NCBI GenBank assembly: GCA_030833925.1
Contig: JAURGE010000018.1
Span: 1 to 48,606, forward strand
Length of the DNA: 48,606 nucleotides
From: Alphaproteobacteria bacterium
GTDB lineage: Bacteria > Pseudomonadota > Alphaproteobacteria > Bin95
Reading direction: 5' to 3'
Position numbers and translations under genes: made by a program. This document shows, piece after piece, positions 8,386 to 15,962 of this stretch. Numbering within the stretch: the stretch's first letter is position 1; the number at the start of each line of letters is the position of its first letter. The notes below the pieces were generated by a model that was not told the DNA's origin, ran no database searches, and saw nothing but the letters and a program-made list of their open reading frames with translations.

Positions 8386-9366
8386 TTATTGCCTTAAATC
8401 TTTGAGGAGGGGCATCACCTCTGAGGAGAACCGTTCTAGCTGCTCTCCCCGCCGTTCATAAACACCGGCAATGTCTAGCGTGATGTGTCGCACCCCTGCC
8501 TCATAAAATTTACGAATTGTGGCTGCCACATCTTGAGGAGTGCCGATGGCACCATATCTCTCGGCAGCGGGCTTCATGTTCATATTGTAACGTGTGGAAA
8601 GATGGTCCGCAGCTTCATTGAGAGCACTTTCATAGTCGTCGGATACTCGAGCGAATAGAAGATGCCCGGTCCCAAAAGCGGAAAAGGACCTGCCAGCTTC
8701 CTCAGCAGTTTCTGTAATGAGTGCGAGCCCCTCCCGATACATGTCTGATGTAATAGCGTACGAGTGCCATCCATCTCCAATTCTGGCGGCACGTCTGAGG
8801 GCAGGTTTAGATCTTCCCCCGCACCAGACCGGTGGTCCTCCTAGTTGCCAAGGGGCAGGCCGCATCGCAACACTTTCAAACTTCAAAAAGGGGCTTTCAT
8901 GACTGACTGCTTCCCCCGACCAAAATTTTTTTAATACGCGTATTCCGTCCGAGAGCCTTGCTCCACGTTCCTCACGCGGAATTCCGGATGCTTCATATTC
9001 TTTGGGAAATTCTCCGCCGACCCCAACACCAAAAATAAGCCGACCCTCAGTCATCAAGTCTAATGTGGAGACTTGCTTTGCAACTGGAGCAAAGTTTCTA
9101 AGTGGCAGGAGGTATACTCCGACTCCAAATGTAAGGCGCCGACTTACAACTGCTGCTTGCGCAATTTGTTGGAGAGGATCGAGAAACGGGATCGGCATTG
9201 AAATATGGTCCCCAACCCATAGGCTATCAAAATCACACCGATCTATTTGCTCCACCATTTGCACCAGTTCATCGATTTTAGGTCGCCAAGGGCTCTCGGC
9301 CGGCTCGCTCCTGCGATGCATCGTATTGACGCCGAGCTTTAGTGTAGGTGCCAGTTTGAGTGCCAC
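8386..9366 (-). CDS. LLM-class flavin-dependent oxidoreductase (copy 1)
   Basis: A 326-residue TIM-barrel protein of the luciferase-like monooxygenase (LLM) superfamily. Visible hallmarks are DSLWVGDHI near residue 50, LTFGVGVYLLPLRNFAPVAKQVSTLD, GRLIFGVGVGGEFPKEYEASG (flavin-phosphate region), WQLGGPPVWCGGRSKPALRRAARIGDGW, and a C-terminal IGTPQDVAATIRKFYEAGV. Such enzymes use reduced FMN or F420 to oxygenate or reduce small molecules. The start is GTG 9366 after AGGAG at suitable spacing. It is convergent with the biotinyl-domain gene and appears to be a single-gene unit. Substrate and cofactor cannot be told apart from sequence alone. Confidence 0.88.
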   Translation of the reverse strand: MALKLAPTLKLGVNTMHRRSEPAESPWRPKIDELVQMVEQIDRCDFDSLWVGDHISMPIPFLDPLQQIAQAAVVSRRLTFGVGVYLLPLRNFAPVAKQVSTLDLMTEGRLIFGVGVGGEFPKEYEASGIPREERGARLSDGIRVLKKFWSGEAVSHESPFLKFESVAMRPAPWQLGGPPVWCGGRSKPALRRAARIGDGWHSYAITSDMYREGLALITETAEEAGRSFSAFGTGHLLFARVSDDYESALNEAADHLSTRYNMNMKPAAERYGAIGTPQDVAATIRKFYEAGVRHITLDIAGVYERRGEQLERFSSEVMPLLKDLRQ

Positions 9367-9625
9367 AGCTCAGTCTCCTGCCTGGGTTACGTTTATCCGG
9401 CCTAGCATCAAAATTCCGTTGGTTGTCCAACTCAACACACCAGATAAATCATTTCTCTGCTGCTAGTCGATCTGCTGGAATGCAAAAAGGATTAGTGATT
9501 ATTATAATGCACAAAATGAGTCAGAGTTTCGAGAAACATTAACTCAAAGGAATTAGATTTCTCTGCCAAATTGATCGGGCCAAAGTCTCTGGCCCATTAT
9601 AAGGATTAAGAAGAGAGGGTTCGAG

Positions 9626-9907
9626 TTGAACGAAACAGAGTTTAGAGCTTTTGCCAAAAATGCAGGTTTCCGAGAGCCAGAGGTTCGGTCCCAGCCACCC
9701 GGCCGCTTCTTTGAGATGCATGCCCATGACGATGACCTGATAGTGTTGGTAACGGCTGGGTCAGTCACTGTGGACTATGGAAAGATCCAATATACCTTCG
9801 CACCAGGTGAGATGTGCGAGGTCAAGCATGGCGTCCGGCATACAGACACCATGGGGCCAGATGGGGCGAGTTACGTACTCGCATGGCGCACACCTCAGCG
9901 GGATTAA
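9626..9907 (+). CDS. Small single-domain cupin
   Basis: A 93-residue protein covering little more than one cupin barrel. Cupin motif 1 is HAHDDDLIVLVTAGSVTVDYG and motif 2 is FAPGEMCEVKHGVRHTDTMG, so metal-binding histidines are present (HAH, H of KHG, H of RHT). The start is TTG 9626, preceded by AGAGAGGG at good spacing; the only internal ATG is inside the domain. A hairpin (GGGCCA 9577-9582 with TGGCCC 9590-9595) lies in its leader. The upstream gap back to 9367 holds nothing else I can support. Function could be catalytic or ligand sensing; no DNA-binding domain is attached. Confidence 0.72.
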   Translation: MNETEFRAFAKNAGFREPEVRSQPPGRFFEMHAHDDDLIVLVTAGSVTVDYGKIQYTFAPGEMCEVKHGVRHTDTMGPDGASYVLAWRTPQRD

Positions 9908-10007
9908 GCCGCACAAATAAGGGTGTAATTTGTTGAGGCAAGATCTTCAATGGATTGGGTTTGTTAATTTTCCTCTAAAAAACGTTCAGCTTCTTTGGAC
10001 AGACTTT

Positions 10008-10847
10008 CTATGCAACCTGCGCCATTCCCCTCGCCAGTTTGTCAAGGAGTGGCATTGTTTCTTCCCGTGTTCCGGGCGGAACCTCAACGATGATGCGTGC
10101 TACCCCTGAATCCCTGTATCGAGTCCATTGATCTGGGTCAGTTTCGACAAGACAACAGGTCAGAGGAACCTCACGGCCATAGTCTTGTTTCATCCTTTCC
10201 CATGCTTCCACCTTATCGAGAATATGGTAGTCCGGTCGGATTGAGTTGGGCATCCATCCGTCTCCATATTCAAGTGCCCGCTTAGCAGCGTGAGGCCATC
10301 CGCCACCTACGAGAATTGGTGGATGCGGCTTTTGAATTGGCTTTGGCCAGGTCATCATTGGGTCGAAGTCTACAAACTTTCCATGGTACTCTGGCTTGGA
10401 TTTAGTCCAAATTTCACGCATCGCTTCAATACGTTCGCGTGTCAGGGATAGCCGTGTTTTGAAGTTCGTTCCGTGGTTTTCAATCTCGTCTTGGTTCCAT
10501 CCAACGCCAGTGCCAAAAATGAACCTGCCATTAGATAGATGGTCGACTGTAGCAACACTCTTGGCTGTCTGGATTGGGTCTCGTTGGGAAATAACACATA
10601 TGCCAGTCGCAACTTTGAGACTTGAAGTTGCAGCTGCAGCCGCTCCAATCACCGGGAAAGGATCCATGCAGTCGTAGTAACGTTTCGGAAGATCACCCCC
10701 TGCGGGATACTGGGACCTGCGCGAGATTGGGATATGACTATGTTCTGGGATCCACAGGCTTTCAAACCCTCGGTCTTCCAGTGCAGGTGCAAGCTCCGTT
10801 ACAGGTAGCGCATAATCAGTCATGAACATAAGGATACCCACATCCAT
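10008..10847 (-). CDS. LLM-class flavin-dependent oxidoreductase (copy 2)
   Basis: A 279-residue LLM-superfamily protein: ESLWIPEHSHIP, LKVATGICVISQRDPIQTAKSVATVD, GRFIFGTGVGWNQDEIENHG and PHPPILVGGGWPHAAKRALEYGDGW, ending with a short TIM-barrel C-terminus. The frame extends upstream to 11000, but ATG 10847 (MDVGILMFMTDYA) gives the family N-terminus and has AGGGAGATGCGTT directly before it. By motif it resembles the class annotated as 'F420-dependent, TIGR03619-type', though FMN use is equally possible. It is transcribed divergently from LLM copy 3; the 286-base gap between them carries a decayed panE-like fragment. Confidence 0.88.
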   Translation of the reverse strand: MDVGILMFMTDYALPVTELAPALEDRGFESLWIPEHSHIPISRRSQYPAGGDLPKRYYDCMDPFPVIGAAAAATSSLKVATGICVISQRDPIQTAKSVATVDHLSNGRFIFGTGVGWNQDEIENHGTNFKTRLSLTRERIEAMREIWTKSKPEYHGKFVDFDPMMTWPKPIQKPHPPILVGGGWPHAAKRALEYGDGWMPNSIRPDYHILDKVEAWERMKQDYGREVPLTCCLVETDPDQWTRYRDSGVARIIVEVPPGTREETMPLLDKLARGMAQVA

Positions 10848-10914
10848 AACGCATCTCCCTTGAATAGGTTTTTCATTTAAGATTGTCGGCATAGAAACAA
10901 GAAAGAGCAAATCG

Positions 10915-11103
10915 ATGCAAAAGCGCTTAACTGTGGATGTTGCTTTTTCTGTTGGTGGGTATCTTGGCGGTAATCTTTCCAGGGTTGTTAACGAAGTCAC
11001 CCTCGTTGACCTAGGGCCAGAGTATGTAGAGGTGATACGCGCTAAAGGCTTGGGCTTTCTGGCATGCCTGATGAAGAGGCAGCTTGCAAACTTATTCGAC
11101 TAA
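10915..11103 (+). pseudogene. Decayed N-terminal fragment of a 2-dehydropantoate 2-reductase (PanE/ApbA-like)
   Basis: The plus-strand frame reads VGGYLGGNL, then VTLVDLGPEYVEVIRAKGL, which matches the first Rossmann unit of PanE/ApbA-like reductases (GAGxxGGYLGG...VTLVDRGP...IRxxGL). Only about 40 residues of similarity remain before unrelated sequence and a stop at 11101-11103. The dinucleotide-binding glycines are lost: the expected GAGxVGG reads VAFSVGG, consistent with GGT changed to GTT and TTT. No good ribosome-binding site is visible. I read this as a remnant in the promoter region of two divergent LLM genes, not a working enzyme. It could instead be translated as a short orphan peptide, which seems unlikely. 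Confidence 0.55.
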
Positions 11104-11133
11104 TGGCCGTTGGCTCTAAGAAGGACAAAGTCC

Positions 11134-12018
11134 ATGAAATTTTGTTTACATTTTGGAAATATTACTTTTCCCAACCCGGAAGATGCACGTCGTTTGGTGC
11201 TTGCAGCTGAAGCGGCGGGTTTTGAATCGGTTATTGCGGTAGAGCATCTTGTTATTCCGACAAATTATACTACGCGCTACCCGTATTCAGAAACAGGTCG
11301 GCTGCCTGGAGGGATCGACATGTCATGGCCCGACCCGCTGACCTGGCTTACCTATGTGGGTGCAATTGCCCAGCAACTTAGACTTTTAACTGGAGTGCTT
11401 GTTCTCCCCCAGCGGAACCCAGTGGTGCTTGCGAAGCAACTCTCCACCTTAGACTACATGACAGGGGGTCGGCTGGAACTTGGAATTGGAGTCGGCTGGC
11501 TGCGCGAAGAGTTCGATGCAATTGGAGTGCCCTTTGATGAACGTGGAGCTCGTACTAACGAATATATCGAAGCGATGCGGGCATTGTGGGACAACGATGA
11601 CGCTAGCTACAGCGGACGTTTTGTGAACTTTGACGGGATGAGCTGCAACCCAAAGCCAGTTAATGGACGAGTGCCAATTATAGTTGGTGGAAATTCCAAG
11701 TTTGCAGTGCGTCGCGCTGGTAGGCTCGGGGATGGATATTTTCCAGCAACCGGTGGCCCAGCAATAGATCTTGCCGAAACCATAGGTGCTATGCGGAAGG
11801 AGGCTTTAGCCGCTGGACGTGCTCCGGAAGCAATCAAGGTAATGGCCGGCTGTCCAGATGCTCTACCTGGATCTGGTAAAGACGCTCTATCAGCAGTAGC
11901 CGAAAGGGAAGCTGCTGGTGTGAGCCGCATAGTGCTTCCTGTTTCGGCTTTTGAGAATAATCTAGAGGAGATGTTGGCAGATTTTGGTGAGAAAGTTATC
12001 GCCCAAATCAACGGTTGA
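11134..12018 (+). CDS. LLM-class flavin-dependent oxidoreductase (copy 3)
   Basis: A 294-residue LLM-superfamily protein with FESVIAVEHLVIPTNY, LRLLTGVLVLPQRNPVVLAKQLSTLD, GRLELGIGVGWLREEFDAIG and GRVPIIVGGNSKFAVRRAGRLGDG. It is close in pattern to copies 2 and 6. The frame is open from TTG 11110, but ATG 11134 follows AAGGACAAAGTCC and gives the family start MKFCLHFG. It is divergent from LLM copy 2 and lies upstream of a truncated deacylase fragment and an acyl-CoA dehydrogenase on the same strand, with a hairpin or palindrome immediately after its stop. Reaction and substrate unknown. Confidence 0.88.
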   Translation: MKFCLHFGNITFPNPEDARRLVLAAEAAGFESVIAVEHLVIPTNYTTRYPYSETGRLPGGIDMSWPDPLTWLTYVGAIAQQLRLLTGVLVLPQRNPVVLAKQLSTLDYMTGGRLELGIGVGWLREEFDAIGVPFDERGARTNEYIEAMRALWDNDDASYSGRFVNFDGMSCNPKPVNGRVPIIVGGNSKFAVRRAGRLGDGYFPATGGPAIDLAETIGAMRKEALAAGRAPEAIKVMAGCPDALPGSGKDALSAVAEREAAGVSRIVLPVSAFENNLEEMLADFGEKVIAQING

Positions 12019-12032
12019 AATTGATTTCATCG

Positions 12033-12050
12033 ACACTGATCAATCAGTGT
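12033..12050 (+). terminator. 18-base palindrome after LLM copy 3: weak terminator or operator
   Basis: ACACTGAT and ATCAGTGT form a perfect inverted repeat separated by CA, 14 bases past the LLM stop. As RNA it would fold into a 7-bp stem with a TCAA tetraloop followed four bases later by TTTTT, a weak intrinsic-terminator layout. An 18-base dyad of this shape could equally be an operator for the downstream acyl-CoA dehydrogenase transcript; no regulator gene is nearby to favour this. Confidence 0.4.
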
Positions 12051-12145
12051 AGAGTTTTTGGTTAAGGTTTAATTTTTCATTGCTTTGGTGACCTTATCTG
12101 GAAATCGATTAAGGTTATCAGTGGTAGAAAGGGGAGGCCCATCCT

Positions 12146-12325
12146 ATGCAAGACCAAATGGACTTAGTTGTTCGCGGCGGTATGATTTACGACGGAGCCG
12201 GTGGTGACGCATACAAAGCTGATATTGCGATAAAGGATGGCAAGATTATCGGCCTGTTCGAGGATCCCGGAGTTGAGGCTCAAAAAGGACAAATGGAGTT
12301 TGTAAATGGATGCTCAATTCACTGA
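12146..12325 (+). pseudogene. Truncated N-terminus of an N-acyl-D-amino-acid deacylase-type amidohydrolase
   Basis: ATG 12146 with a strong upstream GGGGAGG opens a 59-residue frame. Residues 5-36 (MDLVVRGGMIYDGAGG, ADIAIKDGKIIGL) are the classic N-terminal beta-sandwich strand pattern of D-aminoacylase and related metal-dependent amidohydrolases. The family is normally around 500 residues with metal ligands beginning at HTHxD, and none of that follows: the frame continues FEDPGVEAQKG and stops at 12325. It overlaps the acyl-CoA dehydrogenase start by 20 bases in a different frame. I infer a deletion that removed nearly the whole enzyme but kept its promoter and ribosome-binding site, now acting as a leader for the dehydrogenase. 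Confidence 0.65.
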
Positions 12326-13508
12326 TAAAGAGCTAGCTTTTCGTGACGAAGTGCGGGCCTTCTTTCGGGAAAAATTGCCAGACCGGATCCGGATACAATC
12401 AGCCGTAGCTGCTTCATATGTTAGCAAAGAAGCTACGCAGGAATGGCACCAAATACTTGCGCAAAAGGGTTGGATTGCGCCGAACTGGCCGGTCGAATAC
12501 GGAGGTACAGGCTGGGACGCTACGCAGAAGCATATTTTCGAGGAAGAATATCAGGCGGCGCAAGCCCCAAGGCTGTCGCCCTTCGGTCTAATTATGGTGG
12601 GTCCGGTGATTATGGCCTTTGGGAGTGAAGCACAAAGGGCCGAACATCTCCCGAAAATTATCTCTGGAGAACGGTTCTGGTGTCAGGGTTATTCTGAACC
12701 CGGATCTGGTTCAGATCTCGCAAGTTTAAAGACACGAGCAGCTATAGAAGGTGATGAATATGTTGTGAATGGCCAAAAAATTTGGACCAGCCATGCGCAT
12801 CATGCTGACTGGATTTTTGCGCTTGTTCGCACTTCGAATGAAGGAAAAAAACAGGAAGGTATCTCGTTCCTTCTAATCGATCTGAATACTCCAGGAATAG
12901 AGGTCCGTCCGATAATTTCCATCGATGGTGGACATTATCTAAATGAAGTTTTTTTTACCGATGTGCGCGTTCCAGTCGCAAATCGTATTGGTGATGAAAA
13001 TAAGGGTTGGACCTACGCTAAATTTCTCTTGGGTAATGAACGTTCAGGTGTTGCCGGAGTTGGAAAATCGAAAGAAAAATTCGCACGAATTGTTGCTGCA
13101 GCAAAAGAAGCTAGGGGAAATGATGGGCTTTCGCTTTGGGATAACCACAGCTTCCGCGGACGCCTCTTAGAGATTAACGCTAAGCTGCTCGCCCATGAGA
13201 ATACAAATCTGCGAATGCTTGCACGCGAAGTAGCTGGCGGTTCGGTTGGTCCTGAAGCGTCACAGCTTAAGATCAATGGATCAGAAATTGAGCAATCTCT
13301 CAACGAGTTGCTTGTCGATGCAACTGGTAACTATGCGGCGCCTTATGACCGAGAAACTCTTAGAGTGGATTCAAACGCGGAATTGGTTGGTCCAGAATTT
13401 GGCCGCGGCGCGATGACAGAACATTTACTTCGACGTGCCGCTTCGATTTATGGGGGCACCAACGAAATCCAACGAGACATCATAGCCAAGCACGTCTTAG
13501 GTCTTTGA
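12306..13508 (+). CDS. Acyl-CoA dehydrogenase family protein
   Basis: A 400-residue FAD enzyme that would introduce an alpha-beta double bond in an acyl-CoA and pass electrons to ETF. The N-terminal helical domain has WIAPNWPVEYGGTGWDATQ, the middle domain WCQGYSEPGSGSDLASLKTRA and GQKIWTSHAHHADW, and the C-terminal domain ends LRRAASIYGGTNEIQRDIIAKHVLGL, the FAD and dimer contact region. GGAG precedes ATG 12306 by seven bases, within the 3' end of the deacylase fragment, so translation may be coupled. Short- versus branched-chain or non-beta-oxidation substrates cannot be distinguished; the sequence style is that of the many marine and mycobacterial paralogues. Confidence 0.92.
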   Translation: MDAQFTDKELAFRDEVRAFFREKLPDRIRIQSAVAASYVSKEATQEWHQILAQKGWIAPNWPVEYGGTGWDATQKHIFEEEYQAAQAPRLSPFGLIMVGPVIMAFGSEAQRAEHLPKIISGERFWCQGYSEPGSGSDLASLKTRAAIEGDEYVVNGQKIWTSHAHHADWIFALVRTSNEGKKQEGISFLLIDLNTPGIEVRPIISIDGGHYLNEVFFTDVRVPVANRIGDENKGWTYAKFLLGNERSGVAGVGKSKEKFARIVAAAKEARGNDGLSLWDNHSFRGRLLEINAKLLAHENTNLRMLAREVAGGSVGPEASQLKINGSEIEQSLNELLVDATGNYAAPYDRETLRVDSNAELVGPEFGRGAMTEHLLRRAASIYGGTNEIQRDIIAKHVLGL

Positions 13509-13531
13509 ATAAAGACCAAATTAGTTAATGG

Positions 13532-14494
13532 TTACTTGAGGCCAAAAACTCTAACGGCATTTTCGTAAGAGAGCTTTCGGGCGATTTCAGGACTTAAAGC
13601 TGGCAGAAGATATGTCCTAATTTCTTTGATCATTTCAGGATATTTAGGTTTCAGTCCGCAACAGGGGTCGGTTCCTAACATTATTCTTTCTGGGAACCGC
13701 TCTATTAGCTCTTTCCAGCCTTTGTTCAAACCGTTTGCCCCATACATGCGGCCATTTCCTTCTCCAAATATCTTGGAGTAAACCGGAATCATCCTTCCAT
13801 GCGTTGGGCCATTGGCGCCGGAAGTTTCGCAATATACATTTTCGGTCTGACTAAATACCTTGTGAAGGGTCTTCAAAACATCCGGATTTTTGCCTGGAAC
13901 ACAATGTGCGAGAATTGTAGTTGAATTGGGAAAGTCCCTACTTAGCGTTAATATATCCTCTAATAAGCCCTCAGAATATTGAACATGCAGCTGAACAAAA
14001 CCTTTGTATCGATCTGTTATTTTATACATCTCTATAACCACGGGGCTTAATAGAGGAATGTGACGACGCATTGGTCTAGGTCCACTGGTATGATTGTCAG
14101 TGTGTATTTCTCCGAATCCTTTTATTTTTCCAGCCTTGAAAAGTTTTTCTCCTTTTTCCAACAACTTTCTCATAAGAGGATGTTTTGGATCTTGCAGTGC
14201 CTGTTCGCCCCCTGTTTTAAAAGCTGCCATGAACTCTTCTTGGCCATAAGCTGGTATGTAACGAGGCCCTAAAGCGTCTGCCATTTCATTCGAATAAGTG
14301 CCTACTCCACCTCCCCATTTAACATTCAGATCATCCATTTTTTTCAAGAACCACTGCGCCTCTGAAACACTCTTCTCATATGCATGCATGTGAGCATCTG
14401 CGATCGGTAATTCAGAAGCTTGGGGTGAATAAAAAGATACGAAAATCGAGATCTGAATCGTCACTAACGCGGCGACAATTACTTTGCGCATCAC
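13532..14494 (-). CDS. Exported amidohydrolase-2 family metal hydrolase
   Basis: A 320-residue protein with a signal peptide (hydrophobic stretch VIVAALVTIQISIFVSF, likely cut near residue 27) and a TIM-barrel amidohydrolase fold. Metal-site candidates are DAHMH (His35, His37), QLHVQY, ILAHCVPG and the late aspartate in LGTDPCCG. Export would place hydrolysis in the periplasm, unlike the cytoplasmic relative at 22679-23518. The base composition is visibly richer in A and T than neighbouring genes, hinting at separate acquisition. It is convergent with the acyl-CoA dehydrogenase, 23 bases apart. The substrate is unknown. Confidence 0.8.
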   Translation of the reverse strand: MMRKVIVAALVTIQISIFVSFYSPQASELPIADAHMHAYEKSVSEAQWFLKKMDDLNVKWGGGVGTYSNEMADALGPRYIPAYGQEEFMAAFKTGGEQALQDPKHPLMRKLLEKGEKLFKAGKIKGFGEIHTDNHTSGPRPMRRHIPLLSPVVIEMYKITDRYKGFVQLHVQYSEGLLEDILTLSRDFPNSTTILAHCVPGKNPDVLKTLHKVFSQTENVYCETSGANGPTHGRMIPVYSKIFGEGNGRMYGANGLNKGWKELIERFPERIMLGTDPCCGLKPKYPEMIKEIRTYLLPALSPEIARKLSYENAVRVFGLK

Positions 14495-14591
14495 TCAACC
14501 CCCGAAAGTCGAAAAAACAAAAGATTTAAAGGAAAAGATTATCTCTGAAGAACTCATAAAATAGTCTGAATGTTAAGCATCTACTTAATGG

Positions 14592-14631
14592 ATTGGGCAA
14601 GGCAATAACCATCTCCATAACCCTGCCCAAT
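14592..14631. terminator. Hairpin between tRNA-Gly and the exported amidohydrolase
   Basis: ATTGGGCAAGG (14592-14602) and CCCTGCCCAAT (14621-14631) pair at 10 of 11 positions around an 18-base loop. It lies downstream of the minus-strand tRNA-Gly and could end or process that transcript, but no T-run follows on either strand. The remaining bases of 14495-14722 show no gene I can support. Confidence 0.3.
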
Positions 14632-14722
14632 ACCATCCTAGTTATCACCCCCGCGCAGTTCAAAAGAACGCGAAAGGAATCAATAGGATAGGGCCAAGAT
14701 GTCTGACATGTTTAGCAAGGAG

Positions 14723-14794
14723 ATGGAGCGGGTAGCGAGAATCGAACTCACACTAACCTTGGCAAGGTCACAGGCTACCATTACATCATACCCG
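14723..14794 (-). tRNA. tRNA-Gly (anticodon GCC)
   Basis: The minus strand folds as a cloverleaf: acceptor GCGGGTA with TACCCGC, D-loop AATGGTA, anticodon stem TGACC/GGTTA around loop TTGCCAA (anticodon GCC at 14762-14760), T-arm GTGAG-TTCGATT-CTCGC, then TCCA, so CCA is encoded. By my pairing the variable region is only two bases and the D-stem has one mismatch, making it 72 bases long, shorter than usual. It decodes glycine GGC/GGU codons. Confidence 0.85.
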
Positions 14795-14803
14795 CCACGG
14801 CCC

Positions 14804-14832
14804 CAATATTGCGCGCTAAATCTGGGGCCGCA
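14804..14832 (-). promoter_or_regulatory. Likely promoter of tRNA-Gly
   Basis: On the minus strand TTGCGG (14832-14827) and AATATT (14809-14804) are 17 bases apart, a sigma-70-like layout ending about 10 bases before the tRNA. The same -35 hexamer TTGCGG with a 17-base spacer precedes tRNA-Pro in this window. A perfect 7-base inverted repeat (GGCCCCA 14798-14804, TGGGGCC 14822-14828) brackets the spacer. Confidence 0.45.
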
Positions 14833-14948
14833 AGAGGTTTCTATTTGTTGTGCGCAAAGCCTATTGAAAGACCTAAGTTGGGTAAGCCACAATTGATTGA
14901 TATACTTTATTAAGTTTATCCATTTATCCGTGTTTTTCAGGTGTTCCT

Positions 14949-15899
14949 ATGCCAGAATCGATTTTGACTGCGCCCATTGGACTCGACCCTGCAAAATTTC
15001 AGAATCCTCTTGTCACAGCGGATGGTTCTAAGCGTGCATCGGTCGCTTTAAGGCAGCTAGAGACTTTATGGTTCAACACAGGAACACTCTGCAATCTTGA
15101 ATGTGAAAATTGCTACATCGAATCTTCACCCACTAATGACCGATTGGAGTACCTCTCGCTTGGCGACGTGAAGTCAAAACTAGATGAAATTCGAGAGTTT
15201 GAGCTGGGTACTCGAGAGATTGGCTTTACCGGCGGTGAGCCATTCATGAATCCTGAAATAATAGCGATGTTGACCCTATCGCTGGACCGTGGTTTTGACG
15301 TGTTGGTGCTCACCAATGCTATGCGACCCATGCAAAAGCACCAGGAGGCCCTTAAAGGTCTCATTTTGGCCTATGAGCGTATCTTCTTTCGTGTTTCGCT
15401 CGACCATTACGGGCAGGAACTGCATGAAAGAGAGAGGGGCGTAAATACTTGGTTGCCGACAATACGTGGGCTAAAGTGGCTGTCCACCATGCATGCGAAA
15501 ATTAGTGTTGCAGGGAGAATGTGCTGGGGCGAGGGTGAGGAAGAAACCCGCAAAGGTTACGGCCGTCTGTTCAAAGAACTTGATATTTTGATTGATCCAT
15601 TGGATCCGTCTGCACTTGTACTTTTTCCAGAGATGGAAACGTCAAGGGATGTTCCCGAAATCACGGAGGCCTGTTGGGGAATATTGGGTAAATCTCCAGA
15701 TGACGTAATGTGCTCTAATTCTCGCATGGTAGTTCGTCGGAAGGGGGAAGAAACAAGCGTAGTTGCTTGTACTTTGCTTCCTTATGGTCCTGCGTTTAAC
15801 TTGGGAAACACGCTATCAAGCGCAGATGGACCTGTGCAGCTCAACCACCCTTATTGTGCCCAATTTTGTGTCCTCGGCGGGGCTTCGTGCTCAAGTTGA
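14949..15899 (+). CDS. Radical SAM enzyme with C-terminal cysteine cluster
   Basis: A 316-residue protein. The radical SAM signature CNLECENC (Cys48, Cys52, Cys55) would bind the [4Fe-4S] cluster that cleaves SAM, and GFTGGEPFMNPEI (GGEP at 95-98) is the SAM-contacting motif. Cysteines at 242, 255, 274, 303, 307 and 314 cluster toward the C-terminus (PYCAQFCVLGGASCSS), suggesting an auxiliary iron-sulfur cluster of SPASM/twitch type. The substrate is unknown. It precedes an orphan leuD-like gene by 63 bases on the same strand; whether they share a transcript is unproven. ATG 14949 follows a weak CAGGTGTTCCT leader. Confidence 0.85.
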   Translation: MPESILTAPIGLDPAKFQNPLVTADGSKRASVALRQLETLWFNTGTLCNLECENCYIESSPTNDRLEYLSLGDVKSKLDEIREFELGTREIGFTGGEPFMNPEIIAMLTLSLDRGFDVLVLTNAMRPMQKHQEALKGLILAYERIFFRVSLDHYGQELHERERGVNTWLPTIRGLKWLSTMHAKISVAGRMCWGEGEEETRKGYGRLFKELDILIDPLDPSALVLFPEMETSRDVPEITEACWGILGKSPDDVMCSNSRMVVRRKGEETSVVACTLLPYGPAFNLGNTLSSADGPVQLNHPYCAQFCVLGGASCSS

Positions 15900-15962
15900 C
15901 TAGACGCAAGGGTACAACAAGGTTTTCATAACTGGCCTGGTAGTAAAGCGGAGATAATTTGA

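Noticed and set aside
9908-10007. C-terminal extension of LLM copy 2 through a frameshift (ESLSKEAERFLEEN in the +1 frame)
   Set aside because: The annotated end is normal for the family; the extension is short and probably chance.
10848-11000. Longer N-terminus for LLM copy 2
   Set aside because: ATG 10847 has an AGGGAG site and the expected MDVGILMF start; the extra part is not LLM-like.
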